Source: Betaproteobacteria bacterium HGW-Betaproteobacteria-12
GTDB taxonomy: Bacteria; Pseudomonadota; Gammaproteobacteria; Burkholderiales; Rhodocyclaceae
DNA: 46,489 nt
Direction of reading: 5' to 3'
Assembly: GCA_002842345.1 (NCBI GenBank)
Contig: PHCU01000010.1
Location: 1 to 46,489, forward strand
Numbering within the stretch: position 1 is the first letter of the stretch; each line of letters begins with the position of its first letter. This document shows, in pieces, positions 33,847 to 43,398 of the stretch. The position numbers were made by a program, and so were the translations under genes. The notes beneath the pieces are model-generated. The model did no database searches, had not been told where the DNA came from, and saw only the letters and a program-made list of their open reading frames with translations.

Positions 33847-34398
33847 TCACCACCCACCCGGCGCGCGCGAGATCAGCTCTTCGATCGCCGGCAGGGTCTG
33901 CGGATTGGCCTCCCAGCCCTGACTGACCAACCAGGCTCGTTCGCGCAGCAGCTGTTCGCGGGAGTGCATGGCGATCGTTTCACTGACGTGCTTCAGGGAC
34001 GAGAAATCATTCGCCGAATACATCGCTGTAATCAAGGCGCCGACGCGCTCGCGCAGGTCGAAATTGGCGGCTTCCAGTTCGCCGGGCTCTGCCCGTGCGC
34101 GCTCCAGCACATCGGAACCGGCTTCCGCACTGGTGACCAGCGCATGCCGCGCACCGTCGATGCCGGGCAGGTTGCGCGCCTGCTCCTGCAGCGCATTGGC
34201 CAGGGCCAACAAACCGGACAGTTCATCACGGTCATAGCGATAGATCAGCGGCAGATGCCGGGCCAGCAATTGCAGCATGCCGACAACCAGGCGTGCCTGT
34301 TCCTGGGCCAGCTTGTTGTGCGGATCGACAGCCGGCAGGACGACATCGAGCATGGCCTTGATCACGGTTTTGATTTGAAGTGCGGGACGCAGGTCCAT
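33847..34398 (-). CDS. Helical soluble protein, unknown
   Basis: Protein of 183 residues, mostly helical, with no signal peptide or membrane segment (MDLRPALQIKTVIKAMLDVV at the start). No family is recognised. Its start abuts the stop of the phosphotransferase gene with no spacing, which suggests strict coupling and a joint function with that enzyme. Confidence 0.65.
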   Translation of the reverse strand: MDLRPALQIKTVIKAMLDVVLPAVDPHNKLAQEQARLVVGMLQLLARHLPLIYRYDRDELSGLLALANALQEQARNLPGIDGARHALVTSAEAGSDVLERARAEPGELEAANFDLRERVGALITAMYSANDFSSLKHVSETIAMHSREQLLRERAWLVSQGWEANPQTLPAIEELISRAPGGW

Positions 34399-35595
34399 TT
34401 ACAGCACCTCCTCGAGTTGTCTTCTGAGTTCGTCCAGCAGCGTGTAGGAAATACCCGAAAGCCAGGCGACGAGGACATCCTGGTGCGTTTTGCCGTTGCG
34501 CGTTGCACGACACCCCGTGGCCAGGCAGATCGCCACGCACTTATAGTTGTTGAACAGTTCGTAGTACCGCAGGGTGGCGGAGCAGACGGAGAGTCCGGAA
34601 GATTTCTCGTAAGCCGCGAAAAATTCCTCTCGCGGCATCAGGCCGCCGACCAGGAAGGTTTTGCCGTCCTCCGCAAGGTGACCGAAAGCCTCCTTGGTCG
34701 CCCAGCACAGATCCTCATGACGATCGCCGAGATAGGACAGCTCCCAGTCCAGCCAGGCGGATATCCGGTTGTCTTCTTCGGTGAACAGAAAATTGCCGAC
34801 GCGGTAATCACCATGGATCAACGAGACATGGTCGAGCGCCGGCATGTTCTTGCGCAGCCAGGCCATCGTCAGGCGCATCAGCGGTACATCCTCGTTGATA
34901 TCCTCCTCCCAGACACGCTCCCAGCGATTGAGTTGCCATTCGAGGGCCTGCGTCGGACCGGCCGGTTTGTCGAAAGCGTCGAGTCTCGCCTGACGCCAGT
35001 CGAAGGTATGCAGCTTGGCCAGATGCTCGACGTACTGCGCCCCCAGGGGTGCCCGCACGCTTTCCGGCATGAAGGTGCCGACACCGCTGACGCCACTGCT
35101 CGAGGCGCTCGGCTTGGCGACCCCGGGCGCAAAACCGTAGACGATCGCCGGATAGGGCAGAAAGCGGCCTTCCGCATCGACCCAGTAGGTCGGCGGCACC
35201 GGCAGATATCCCTCAACCGCCTTGATCACCTGATACTCGCGCAGGCGGCTCGTTTCGGTGATCGATTCCGACGGCTCCATGCGCAGGACCATCGGCGTCA
35301 GCGCCGGACCGACCCCGGGTTGATGCCACTTGAGCTTGAAGGCCATCTGCAGTTTCGAGGCGCCGCCGGACAACCAGTTGGCCTCGAGAATCTCGAAGGG
35401 CGCGTCTAGTTCGCTGCGGATCAGCGCCTCGGTGCCCTGGACCAGGGTTTCCAGGCTGACCGGCGCATACGGCGGGCCGGCCCGGCGCTGCAACTTGCGC
35501 GTCAGCACGCGGTCGATCTCCCTTTCGCAGGGAAAGCGCCGGCGCAGCTGCTCGATCCAGTCGTGCGTCGGACGGTCCTTGTCTATTCGATTCAT
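34399..35595 (-). CDS. APH/choline-kinase-type phosphotransferase
   Basis: Kinase-fold phosphotransferase of 398 residues. The Brenner motif HGDYRVGNFLF supplies the catalytic Asp, and AWLDWELSYLGDRHEDL supplies the metal-binding Asp. The N-terminal lobe (about 50-150) shows GGASKLQMAFKLKW. Members of this family linked with acyl-CoA or steroid/hydrocarbon genes phosphorylate small alcohols or are of unknown substrate; antibiotic resistance is not implied. Strong ribosome site (GGAGGAG) before ATG 35595. It is the middle gene of a three-gene operon with a lipocalin-like and an unknown protein. Confidence 0.82.
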   Translation of the reverse strand: MNRIDKDRPTHDWIEQLRRRFPCEREIDRVLTRKLQRRAGPPYAPVSLETLVQGTEALIRSELDAPFEILEANWLSGGASKLQMAFKLKWHQPGVGPALTPMVLRMEPSESITETSRLREYQVIKAVEGYLPVPPTYWVDAEGRFLPYPAIVYGFAPGVAKPSASSSGVSGVGTFMPESVRAPLGAQYVEHLAKLHTFDWRQARLDAFDKPAGPTQALEWQLNRWERVWEEDINEDVPLMRLTMAWLRKNMPALDHVSLIHGDYRVGNFLFTEEDNRISAWLDWELSYLGDRHEDLCWATKEAFGHLAEDGKTFLVGGLMPREEFFAAYEKSSGLSVCSATLRYYELFNNYKCVAICLATGCRATRNGKTHQDVLVAWLSGISYTLLDELRRQLEEVL

Positions 35596-35660
35596 CGTGT
35601 CTCCTCCTGAACTTCGCTGCTGCAACCGGCATCGTTGGCCGGCGGTGTTATTGCCCGCCC

Positions 35661-36629
35661 TCAGTAGCGGCTGCGGATCGCATCGCGATGCCGCGTCAGG
35701 TAGGCCCGGCTGAGGCCCATCTGCTGCACGCCGAAACCGGTCTTGCCCTCATGGCTGACGCGCATCGAGGCTTGCAGGTAGGTATTCGACGGATAGGGCG
35801 CCCAGTAGCAGCTATTGACCGTCGAATAGGTAAAACGGAATTTCTTGCCACGCACATCGGTGACCTCCAGCTGGCCGCCCATCGGGACCGCCTTGCGATA
35901 TTCCTGCGAGCCGCTGGATTCCGTGACGCCGTAGAGCTTGCCGTCCTCCAGGATGTAGCCGCTGATATGCGGCCCCATCGCCGTCGTCCGCGCGATGTCG
36001 TGGCCGGTGAACAGGTGCAGCGTCAGCGCCTCGCCGAAGCTGGCGTGCCACCAGATGACCGAGGAATTCTCCCGCTCCGGGCGCGGCCCCCAACTGCGAT
36101 CGCCGGTATCGACACAATCGACGACATAGCGTTTGCCACGTACGACCAGTTCGCCGGTGATCCGGTAGGTCAGTTCGTAATGCCCGGACCATGAACTGTC
36201 CCAGGCCGGGCCGTTGCGCTGCGTCGCCGTCGGATCCATGGCCGGATCGTTGATGTCGTAGGGTTCGTGCAGGCCGACGTAGTCAAGGCTGAAACGCGTA
36301 TCGTCGATGCCTTCATAGCTCACCTTGTAGTGCTTCAGCGGCTCGACCGCCCTGATCGACAGGCCGTTCGGCAGCGAGAAATCCATCAGCGACTTCGGAC
36401 AGGGCAGATGCTGCATGTTGTCGACGTAGAGCTGCTCTTCCCACAGGTCGGTGATGCGGTCCATCAGCGTGACGTCGCACATGCACACGCCCAGCATCGG
36501 GCGGGTGACGACATAGACGACGGCATTGATATTGGCCTCGGGCACGCAGAACGGCAGCGCGATGGTTTCCACCCACTGCCAGTGGGAGTCGGGGGTGAAA
36601 TGGAAATCGCAGTCTTCGGGCTTGATCAT
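35661..36629 (-). CDS. Two-domain lipocalin-like protein (DUF7064/DUF7065 or CrtC/AttH-like)
   Basis: Protein of 322 residues without a clear signal peptide. The beta-rich layout, with landmarks YELTYRITGELVVRGKRY, DTGDRSWGPR and a second half with HISGYILEDGKLYGV, resembles the AttH/CrtC-like double-lipocalin fold, a group that binds or hydrates hydrophobic molecules such as terpenoids; the DUF7064/7065 names are recalled, not verified. A ribosome site (AGGAG) precedes ATG 36629. First gene of the operon to 33847; its promoter carries the paired CCATCC/GGATGG sites. Confidence 0.6.
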   Translation of the reverse strand: MIKPEDCDFHFTPDSHWQWVETIALPFCVPEANINAVVYVVTRPMLGVCMCDVTLMDRITDLWEEQLYVDNMQHLPCPKSLMDFSLPNGLSIRAVEPLKHYKVSYEGIDDTRFSLDYVGLHEPYDINDPAMDPTATQRNGPAWDSSWSGHYELTYRITGELVVRGKRYVVDCVDTGDRSWGPRPERENSSVIWWHASFGEALTLHLFTGHDIARTTAMGPHISGYILEDGKLYGVTESSGSQEYRKAVPMGGQLEVTDVRGKKFRFTYSTVNSCYWAPYPSNTYLQASMRVSHEGKTGFGVQQMGLSRAYLTRHRDAIRSRY

Positions 36630-36696
36630 CGGTGTCTCCTTTTCGCATTGATCCGTTTTTCGGCGCGGGGACAGAATCACCGAAGCGCCGTGAGTG

Positions 36697-36743
36697 CCAT
36701 CCTCGACTTTTCCCGATCACCCGGAACCCCGCCTTCAGGATGG
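36697..36743. promoter_or_regulatory. Paired CCATCC / GGATGG elements before the lipocalin-like operon
   Basis: CCATCC (36697-36702) and GGATGG (36738-36743) face each other 41 bp apart in the 123-bp gap between the LuxR-type gene stop and the operon start at 36629; flanking TGCCATCCTC also occurs at the other cluster (33724 region). About four helical turns separate them. Candidate sites for the regulator encoded immediately next door. Confidence 0.42.
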
Positions 36744-36752
36744 GTGCTGGCA

Positions 36753-39503
36753 CTACTTGCCCAGCAGATTGAGCGCCCGGGCCCGGGCCAGTGCCGCCGA
36801 ACGATTGGCCACGCCGAGCTTGCGATAGAGGTTCTGCAGGTGCCATTTGACGGTGGCCACCGTCAGCTGACTGCAATTCGCCAGTTCCTGGTTGGACAGG
36901 CCCATATCCATCAGCGACAACAACTCCACTTCGCGCCGGGTCGGCGTCGCCGACTGGCCGGCTTCGGCGTTCCAGAGCGCACTCTTGTCGTCCCGGGCCG
37001 GGTGATCGAGTGGCAGCTGGCGGCATATTTCGCCGAAGAAGGCCCGTTCCTCGGGCGTGGAAAATGACCAGGACGCGGCCACGGTGTTATTGACGATACT
37101 GGCGATCAACGGCCCCTGGTCGCGAAACGGCCGGACGATGCGGCGCCTGGCCGCGATGCCGATGGCCAGCACGAGTTCGCGCATCGCCGCCGCCGGTTCG
37201 TTGCGGCACAGGGCGATCCGCGCCTGCGCCAGCATCAGCTCGACCTGCCGGGCGGCCCGGCCTTCGCTGCGCGCCAGTTTGAGCTCGCGGCCGATGGCCG
37301 CTTCCGCCACCTTGATCTGGCCGGTGGCGATATCCAGATCGATGGCCGTTGCCGCGAACAGGTCGCGAAACGAGGCGATGGCGATCATCCTGGCATCCGG
37401 CCCGGCACCGCAGGTTTTCAACGGCCCCAGGCCGAGGTTGCGGGCTTCCTCGATGGCCTCCGGCAGCGCCCCCAGGTGCAACAGGCGCTGCACCAGATAG
37501 CAGGAAAGCATCAGCGACAGGCGCAGCGGGTAATTCCGGGTCAGCTCGCGCAGACGGGAAATGGACAGCAGTTCGTCGGTTTGACCATCCCACAGTTTCA
37601 CCACCGCCTCGAAGCCACAGGCCGCCGTCTCCACCAGGCCGTGGCTGCCCGCCGTGCGCAGCCCCAGGCGCAACAAGTCGCGCGCCCGTTCGTCGAGACC
37701 CATCTCGACCGCGCATTTCATGCCGACCAGCGCCATCGAGCCACTGAGTCCGGCGTCGTCGCCAAGCGTCTGGCGAATCCGCAGCAGGCCCTTGTCGAAC
37801 GCTTCGCCGGCCTGCCGGAAATCGCCCTGCGCCGACCAGACCAGCGTATTGATCAGGCTGATCCAGCCGATGCCGTAGGCCCCACCGGCCTGCAGCTTGT
37901 GCGACTCGGCCAGGTGCATGGTCTGGCGGGCCAGGGCAAGGTGAAAGGCATTGATCTGGCAGACCGCCCGGATGCAATACATCGACCCCAGGCTATGCGG
38001 ATGATCGTCCCCCTCCCCGGCAAACCAGCGTTCCATGCCGCTCCGGGTGTCGGCGAGGCGATCGGTGAATAGATCGATGCAGACACGCAGATGATCGATG
38101 CGCCGTGCCAGGTTGCCTGGTGCCGGCGATTCCGGCTCCCAACTGCCTTCCAGACGGCGGACCAGGCATTCCAACTGCTGGCGACCGGCCTCGTAGCGGT
38201 GGCTGAAGACCAACGACCAGGCAAACCAGTACTCGCTCTCCCAGCCCAGCCGGACACCGGCAGCCTGGAGATGCTCCAGCCAGCGGATGTATTGCGGGAT
38301 GTCGCCACGGTCGCGAACCGCCTCGGTCGCTGCCTGCTCGACCAGGCGGCTGGCCAGGATCATGTCGCCGGCGGCCAGCGCATAGTCCACGGCATCCGTC
38401 AGCTCGCCCGATTGCTCGCAACTGCCGGCCGCCCGGCGCAGAACCGCCTGGCGATGTGCCGACCCGAGCAGGCGCTCGGCCTCGTTGCACAGATAGGAGC
38501 GAAACAGGCCATGCAGCCGGTACAGCTTGCGCTGGCGATCGAGCGGAATGATGAAGACATTGCGCCGAAGGAGGAACTCGATGTGGCTGGCGGCCTCGCT
38601 GCTGCCGGTCGCCTGGCGCGCCAACTCGATGCTGAACGTACGCAGCGGCGCCAGGGCCAGCACGAAGGCGCGCAATTCCGGGGCAAAGCTGTCGAGCACA
38701 TGGCGATTCAGCAAGGCGGCGATGTCCTCGTCCGAGCCGGAAAAGGTCTCCAGTGCCGCCCGCGGCTCGGCCGCATCGCTGAGAATGATCTGGGCCAGGC
38801 GAATGGCCGCCGGCCAGCCCTCGGTCTGCTGCAACAGCGCCTCGATGCCCAGGAAGCCGATCCGCCCGCCCAGTTCGGCGCCCAGCAGGGCATGGGTCTC
38901 GCCTTCGTTCAGACTCAGCTCGGCCAGGCCGATCTGGCGAATCAGACCCTGCAGCTTGGCCCGGGCGAAATTGAAGGGCAGCCGCGTCGAACTCGACCAA
39001 ATGAAATGCACGCCTGCCGGCGCCCGGAAAATCAGGGTATCGAGCAACTGGCCGAGTGCTGGGTCACTGCAACTGTTCAGGTTGTCGATGAAGATGGTCG
39101 ACTGCTCGGGCAGGCGGGCCAGACTGTCGAGCAGTCCGTCCAGCCTTAGCTCCGGCTGCCGATACCCGGGCAACAGCGCATGCAGCGGCGGCGCTTCCTC
39201 GCCGGGCACGCTAATCGCCTGTTCAAGGGCGCTCAGCACGCGATCCAGATCGCCATCGCGATCATCCAGGCCAATCCAGAAGCAGGGCCGCGCCAGTTCC
39301 TGCAAGCCGGCATACAGGCCGGCCATCAACACCGTCTTGCCATAGCCGATCGGCGCCACGACGCTAAGCACCCGTGGCCAGGCGGCGACGTCGGCCAGCA
39401 GTTCGTCGAGGAGCCGCGTGCGGATCGGCTGGAAGGCGTAATTGGGCGGCCCTTGCCGAAGCCTTTCGCCACGGCTGGCGCTCGCGGATGGCTGCGAACC
39501 CAT
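36753..39503 (-). CDS. MalT/AlkS-like LuxR-family transcriptional activator
   Basis: Large ATP-dependent activator of 916 residues. The STAND-type ATPase starts with Walker A APIGYGKT (50-57) and shows WIGLDDRDGD and FIDNLNSCSD; a long helical sensor region with TPR-like pairs follows (about 330-830). A LuxR/GerE helix-turn-helix closes the protein (about 850-910; TPTRREVELLSLMDMGLSNQ and TVKWHLQNLYRKLGV). The family binds an inducer and ATP, then activates transcription; MalT senses maltotriose and AlkS senses alkanes. ATG 39503 lies 4 bp after the stop of the VWA gene, so it is co-transcribed with the molybdoenzyme genes and probably controls the whole region. Confidence 0.9.
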   Translation of the reverse strand: MGSQPSASASRGERLRQGPPNYAFQPIRTRLLDELLADVAAWPRVLSVVAPIGYGKTVLMAGLYAGLQELARPCFWIGLDDRDGDLDRVLSALEQAISVPGEEAPPLHALLPGYRQPELRLDGLLDSLARLPEQSTIFIDNLNSCSDPALGQLLDTLIFRAPAGVHFIWSSSTRLPFNFARAKLQGLIRQIGLAELSLNEGETHALLGAELGGRIGFLGIEALLQQTEGWPAAIRLAQIILSDAAEPRAALETFSGSDEDIAALLNRHVLDSFAPELRAFVLALAPLRTFSIELARQATGSSEAASHIEFLLRRNVFIIPLDRQRKLYRLHGLFRSYLCNEAERLLGSAHRQAVLRRAAGSCEQSGELTDAVDYALAAGDMILASRLVEQAATEAVRDRGDIPQYIRWLEHLQAAGVRLGWESEYWFAWSLVFSHRYEAGRQQLECLVRRLEGSWEPESPAPGNLARRIDHLRVCIDLFTDRLADTRSGMERWFAGEGDDHPHSLGSMYCIRAVCQINAFHLALARQTMHLAESHKLQAGGAYGIGWISLINTLVWSAQGDFRQAGEAFDKGLLRIRQTLGDDAGLSGSMALVGMKCAVEMGLDERARDLLRLGLRTAGSHGLVETAACGFEAVVKLWDGQTDELLSISRLRELTRNYPLRLSLMLSCYLVQRLLHLGALPEAIEEARNLGLGPLKTCGAGPDARMIAIASFRDLFAATAIDLDIATGQIKVAEAAIGRELKLARSEGRAARQVELMLAQARIALCRNEPAAAMRELVLAIGIAARRRIVRPFRDQGPLIASIVNNTVAASWSFSTPEERAFFGEICRQLPLDHPARDDKSALWNAEAGQSATPTRREVELLSLMDMGLSNQELANCSQLTVATVKWHLQNLYRKLGVANRSAALARARALNLLGK

Positions 39504-39507
39504 CGCC

Positions 39508-41238
39508 TCAAGCCGCCCGGGCTGCCCTGCCCGCCTTGGCGGCAGCAGCGATGGCGCTCTCCAGCAGACGGCGCAGGCGCACCGGCATCTGCTCGCTACG
39601 ATTGATCGCCAGATAGTTGGTGGCCCCGTAAACCCGCTCCAGGCGCTGTTCATCGGCATCGCTGCCGACGCTGATGCAGACGCAGGCGACGCCGCGGGCG
39701 TGGGCCTCATCGATCGCCTTGCGCGTATCGGCCACGGCGTACTCGCCCTCGTACTGGTCGTCGTAGGGATAGCCGTCGGAGATCAGCACGAGCAGTTTGT
39801 AGGGCGTACCGGCGTGCTTGTCGATCAGCTCGGTGGCATGGCGAATCGCCGCCCCGCTGCGCGTGTAGCCGGCGACCGACAAATGGCGCAGGCGTTGTTC
39901 GAGGTAAGCGCCCGGCGGTTCGTCGAAGCTTTTCAGGGTCTGGAAGCGAACCAGCGTCCGCCCCCAGGAATTGAAACCATGCATCGCCACGCGGTCGCCA
40001 AGCAACGCGAAGGCGCGGCACAGCTTCCACGCCGCATGGGCCTGCAGATCGAAGACCCGGGTGCCGTCACTGCTGTGCTCCAGCGTCGAACTCGAGGTAT
40101 CAAGCAGGATCTGCACGCCGAGATCGCGGCGCGTCTTCAGGTTGGCTGCATAGACCCGCTCGTCGCCGCTGTGGCCGGTGCGCAGGTCGATGGCCAGGCG
40201 GATCATCTGATCGAGTACCAGATCGTCGCCCTGCGGCTGGCCGCGGTGGCGCTGGACGCCGAGGCACAGGCTGGCCAGCGCCCGCTGGAAGGCCAGGTCG
40301 CCGCCGCTCAGGGCGCCGGCGGCGAACAGCGGCTCGTCGGCGTGCGGCACGACTTCCTCGACGTTGACCCAGTGCGGACGATAGCGCCGGCTCGCGCAAT
40401 CCCATTCGGGATAGCTATGGGCGCCGCTCTCCGCCTGCACGAAGGCACTGGGAATGGCGACGTCCAGGCTGGAGCGGATGGCCTGGGTGATATCGCGGAC
40501 ACGACTGGAGACCCGACCACTGACCATTTCCGAAGAACCGGCGACGCCGGAATTGGCGGCGTCCTTGTCGGGCGAGGACTTCATGTCCAGCACTTCCTGC
40601 ATGAAGCGGGAGAAAAAGCCATCCTTGCCGAGCGGCGAAGACAGCAGTTTCCAGAACGAATTGCGGGTCAGCTGATCGTCGTCCTCGTCCTCCTGATCGT
40701 CGTCCATTTTCTTCAGCTGGCTTTCCAGCTGGGCCAGCTTCTGCTCGCTCATGGCCTGGCCACTGCCCTGCAGGCCCTTGCGCAGTACGCGCCAGGGCTG
40801 CAGCGTGCCGAACCAGTTCGGCGGTTCGGGCAGACGTCGGCCGCTGCGGGCGATCTCCAGCGAGGCTTCCGGGCTGGCCGATACGCAGCCGCTGCGGTAG
40901 GGCTGCAGGCGGGCGTGGACATGGGCTGGCAGGCGATCCTCGATCAAGCGGCAGCAGCGCTCGACTTCGAGCAGCAGATAGCGCTGGCGCAACTCGAAGC
41001 GGCCGACGATGCCGCGCAGCTGCCGGGCGGCCAGCGAGTGGCCGGCGAGCAACGCGCCCTGGATCATCAGCTCCAGCCGGCGATCCTCGACCCCGTCGTG
41101 CGCCGCCAGATAGAGCCGCTCGCCATCGGTATAGCTGAGCGCACCCGGCTGCAGCAGGTAGGTGATCGGCACCGGCCGACCGACGATCGCGGCAGCCAGC
41201 AGCCGAAGCGGATGACTTTCGGCGACCGAGGTGTCCAT
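39508..41238 (-). CDS. NorD-like VWA-domain protein
   Basis: Protein of 576 residues with a C-terminal von Willebrand A domain. The MIDAS motif is DTSSS (Asp380), with LISDGYPYDDQY later in the fold. A poorly conserved N-terminal half and an acidic linker (KKMDDDQEDEDDDQ) precede it, as in NorD/CbbO-type partners of MoxR ATPases. Such pairs activate metalloenzymes by remodelling them. It lies 12 bp after the MoxR/NorQ-like gene. NorD normally serves NO reductase; that enzyme is absent here. Confidence 0.85.
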   Translation of the reverse strand: MDTSVAESHPLRLLAAAIVGRPVPITYLLQPGALSYTDGERLYLAAHDGVEDRRLELMIQGALLAGHSLAARQLRGIVGRFELRQRYLLLEVERCCRLIEDRLPAHVHARLQPYRSGCVSASPEASLEIARSGRRLPEPPNWFGTLQPWRVLRKGLQGSGQAMSEQKLAQLESQLKKMDDDQEDEDDDQLTRNSFWKLLSSPLGKDGFFSRFMQEVLDMKSSPDKDAANSGVAGSSEMVSGRVSSRVRDITQAIRSSLDVAIPSAFVQAESGAHSYPEWDCASRRYRPHWVNVEEVVPHADEPLFAAGALSGGDLAFQRALASLCLGVQRHRGQPQGDDLVLDQMIRLAIDLRTGHSGDERVYAANLKTRRDLGVQILLDTSSSTLEHSSDGTRVFDLQAHAAWKLCRAFALLGDRVAMHGFNSWGRTLVRFQTLKSFDEPPGAYLEQRLRHLSVAGYTRSGAAIRHATELIDKHAGTPYKLLVLISDGYPYDDQYEGEYAVADTRKAIDEAHARGVACVCISVGSDADEQRLERVYGATNYLAINRSEQMPVRLRRLLESAIAAAAKAGRAARAA

Positions 41239-41250
41239 GACCGGCTGCGC

Positions 41251-42060
41251 TCAGTCTTGCAGATAGGTGGCGATGATCTCGCCCAGGCCGTGGGCGATCT
41301 CGCTATCGTCGGTCAGCGGCAGCAGCATCGCCGCCGTGGCCGCAGCCCGCGGACTCAGGCCTTCTTTCATCAGGCGGGCGGTGCTGATCAAGGTGCGCGT
41401 CGACGAGACCTCCGGCAGACTGCTGGCGTCGAGCTTGCGGATGGCGTTGGCCAGCCTGACCAGGTCGGTCGCCCCGGCCTGGTCGATGCCCGATTCCTGC
41501 ATGACGATCTCGATTTCCTTGGCCGCCGGCGGGTAGCCCATCTCGATGCCGACCATGCGCTGCCGGGTGGACTGCTTCAGATCCTTGAGCACGCTCTGGT
41601 AGCCGGGGTTGTAGGAGACGACCAGCATGAAGCTGTCGGGGGCGCGCAGGCTTTCGCCGAGTCGTTCGATATTGAGTTCGCGGCGATGATCGGCCAGCGG
41701 ATGGATGACCACCGTCGTATCGGCCCGTGCCTCGACGATCTCGTCGAGGTAGCAGATCGCTCCCTGGCGCACGGCACGGGTCAGCGGGCCATCGACCCAG
41801 ACCGTTTCGCCGCCGGTCAGCAGATAACGGCCGACCAGATCGGCGGCGGTAATGTCCTCGTGGCAGGCGACACTGATCAGCGGCAGGCCAAGGCTGTGCG
41901 CCATATGCTCGACGAAACGGGTCTTGCCGCAACCGGTCGGCCCCTTGAGCATCAGCGGCAGCCTCTGCTTGTAGGCGGCCCGGAACACCTCGACTTCGTT
42001 AGCGGTGGGCAGGTAGTAGGGGCGCTCGCCGAGGGCGCCGCCATGGTGGATGGCATTCAT
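41251..42060 (-). CDS. NorQ/CbbQ-like MoxR-family AAA+ ATPase
   Basis: AAA+ chaperone of 269 residues. Walker A is GPTGCGKT (40-47) and Walker B with the catalytic Glu is ICYLDEIVEAR; the sensor and arginine-finger region follow (TRTLISTARLMKEG). Together with a VWA partner, family members insert or activate metal centres (NO reductase for NorQ, Rubisco for CbbQ). Upstream of the NorD-like gene and downstream of an FAD oxidoreductase in one operon. The client protein is not known; candidates are the molybdoenzyme or the unknown polytopic protein. Confidence 0.88.
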   Translation of the reverse strand: MNAIHHGGALGERPYYLPTANEVEVFRAAYKQRLPLMLKGPTGCGKTRFVEHMAHSLGLPLISVACHEDITAADLVGRYLLTGGETVWVDGPLTRAVRQGAICYLDEIVEARADTTVVIHPLADHRRELNIERLGESLRAPDSFMLVVSYNPGYQSVLKDLKQSTRQRMVGIEMGYPPAAKEIEIVMQESGIDQAGATDLVRLANAIRKLDASSLPEVSSTRTLISTARLMKEGLSPRAAATAAMLLPLTDDSEIAHGLGEIIATYLQD

Positions 42061-42087
42061 CTCGTCTCTCTCTCAAGACGCCGGGGG

Positions 42088-43398
42088 CTAGCGGCCGGCG
42101 CCATCTGCCAGCAAGGCGGCCCGCTCGCCACTGAACACCGCGGCCTCGACTCCGGCCTGGGAGAAATAGTCGCCGGCAAGGTAGATTCCGGCGGGTATCT
42201 CGGCATGGACCGAATCCAGGGTGCGGTAATGGCCCGGCTTGGCGATGGTCAGGCCGCGGTCGTAGCGGAACAGATGCACGAAGGTCGGCTCCGGCGCCGG
42301 CCCGAAGGCCTGAATCGCTGCCGCCAACGCCTCGCGCTTGATGTCCTCGTCGCTCATCTGGGCCAGTGGCGGCGTATTGAAATAGATACCGGCCACTTCG
42401 CCGCCCGGCGGCACGGAGCCCGGATTGCGCCGGTTGTGCAGGACGATGGCACCGACGTTGCGCGTTTCGCCGTAGCCAACCGGCAGCACGATGTCGGCCG
42501 GAAAGTTGGGCCAGGGATTCTTGGCATAACCAATCGCCACATGGGCGTAATCGGTATACGGCGTGTTCAGCAGCTTTTGCGCCGTCGGCTGCGAAATCAT
42601 GTCCTTCAGCAATTCGGCAGCGACAAAGGACTCGGTCGCGACGACCAACCGGTCAGCCTCGTAGGACTGGCCCTGGGCGACGACCCTGTAGCCGTTGCCC
42701 AGGCGTTCGACGCTTTCGACCGGGGACTGGAGGTGCACCTGGATACCGGGACTGTGCTCGATGAACCAGTCGCTCACCTGACCGATGCCGCCGGGCGGCA
42801 CCGACAGCGACATCTTCAAGGCTTGCTGGATCACCGCCAGCGGAAACGGCAGCGACAGCCAGCTGGCCGGCACCGCGTAAAGAAAATCCATGATCGGCCG
42901 GACGATGTATTCGTAGGCCCGGTCACCCAGGTTCTTGCGCGACCAGTCCTCGAGATTTTCACCCGTTTCGTACTTGGCCAGTTCGGTACCATCGAAGGCA
43001 TTCTTGGCGCCGGGGCTGAGAAAAAGCTTGATGCCGGCGGTGATCACCTTGAGCTTGTCGCCGAGGGTGAGTTTCGGAATGCTCAGGTAACTCTGCAGGG
43101 CGACGAAATTCACCGGATAGCGGCTGTTGTCGTTGTCCATCAGTTGCGAGGCGCCCTTCCACGGCACCAGTTCCTTGTCGCGGCCCATTTCCTTGAGCAG
43201 CGCCGAGGTCCGCGGATACAGGCCGCCCATCAGGAACAGGGCGCCGGTAGCCAGGTTGTAGCCGTCCCGCTTGTATTGCTTGGTCCGCCCGCCGACACAG
43301 TCGGCGGCTTCGAACAGGCGCACCTCGTGGCCACGTTTGCGCAGGGTATAGGCGGCGGCACAGCCGGCCGGTCCGCCACCGATAACGATTACTTTCAA
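42088..43398 (-). CDS. FAD-dependent amine-oxidase/phytoene-desaturase-type oxidoreductase (TTG start)
   Basis: Flavoprotein of 436 residues. The N-terminal dinucleotide fold VIVIGGGPAGCAAAYTL (3-19) and the second conserved segment FEAADCVGGRTKQY (34-47) plus the C-terminal FAD contact IYLAGDYFSQAGVEAAVFSG mark the FAD-dependent NAD(P)-binding amine-oxidase/protoporphyrinogen-oxidase/phytoene-desaturase superfamily. The reaction is probably dehydrogenation of a hydrophobic substrate. Start is TTG 43398 with AAGGAGA upstream; no other start lies before the conserved fold. Related flavoenzymes act in anaerobic limonene oxidation, an analogy only. Confidence 0.82.
   Translation of the reverse strand: MKVIVIGGGPAGCAAAYTLRKRGHEVRLFEAADCVGGRTKQYKRDGYNLATGALFLMGGLYPRTSALLKEMGRDKELVPWKGASQLMDNDNSRYPVNFVALQSYLSIPKLTLGDKLKVITAGIKLFLSPGAKNAFDGTELAKYETGENLEDWSRKNLGDRAYEYIVRPIMDFLYAVPASWLSLPFPLAVIQQALKMSLSVPPGGIGQVSDWFIEHSPGIQVHLQSPVESVERLGNGYRVVAQGQSYEADRLVVATESFVAAELLKDMISQPTAQKLLNTPYTDYAHVAIGYAKNPWPNFPADIVLPVGYGETRNVGAIVLHNRRNPGSVPPGGEVAGIYFNTPPLAQMSDEDIKREALAAAIQAFGPAPEPTFVHLFRYDRGLTIAKPGHYRTLDSVHAEIPAGIYLAGDYFSQAGVEAAVFSGERAALLADGAGR

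Noticed and set aside
34399-35595. Aminoglycoside resistance gene
   Set aside because: The fold is APH-like, but the operon context and the family breadth point to a metabolic substrate; nothing indicates antibiotic binding.
36744-36760. Sigma-54 promoter (TGGCAC...TTGC)
   Set aside because: The spacing between the two elements is 3 bp instead of 5, and it overlaps the end of the LuxR-type gene with nothing on the plus strand to transcribe.
31128-42060. NO reductase operon
   Set aside because: NorQ/D/E/F-like genes are present but no norC or norB haem proteins are encoded in the window, and the companions belong to other pathways.
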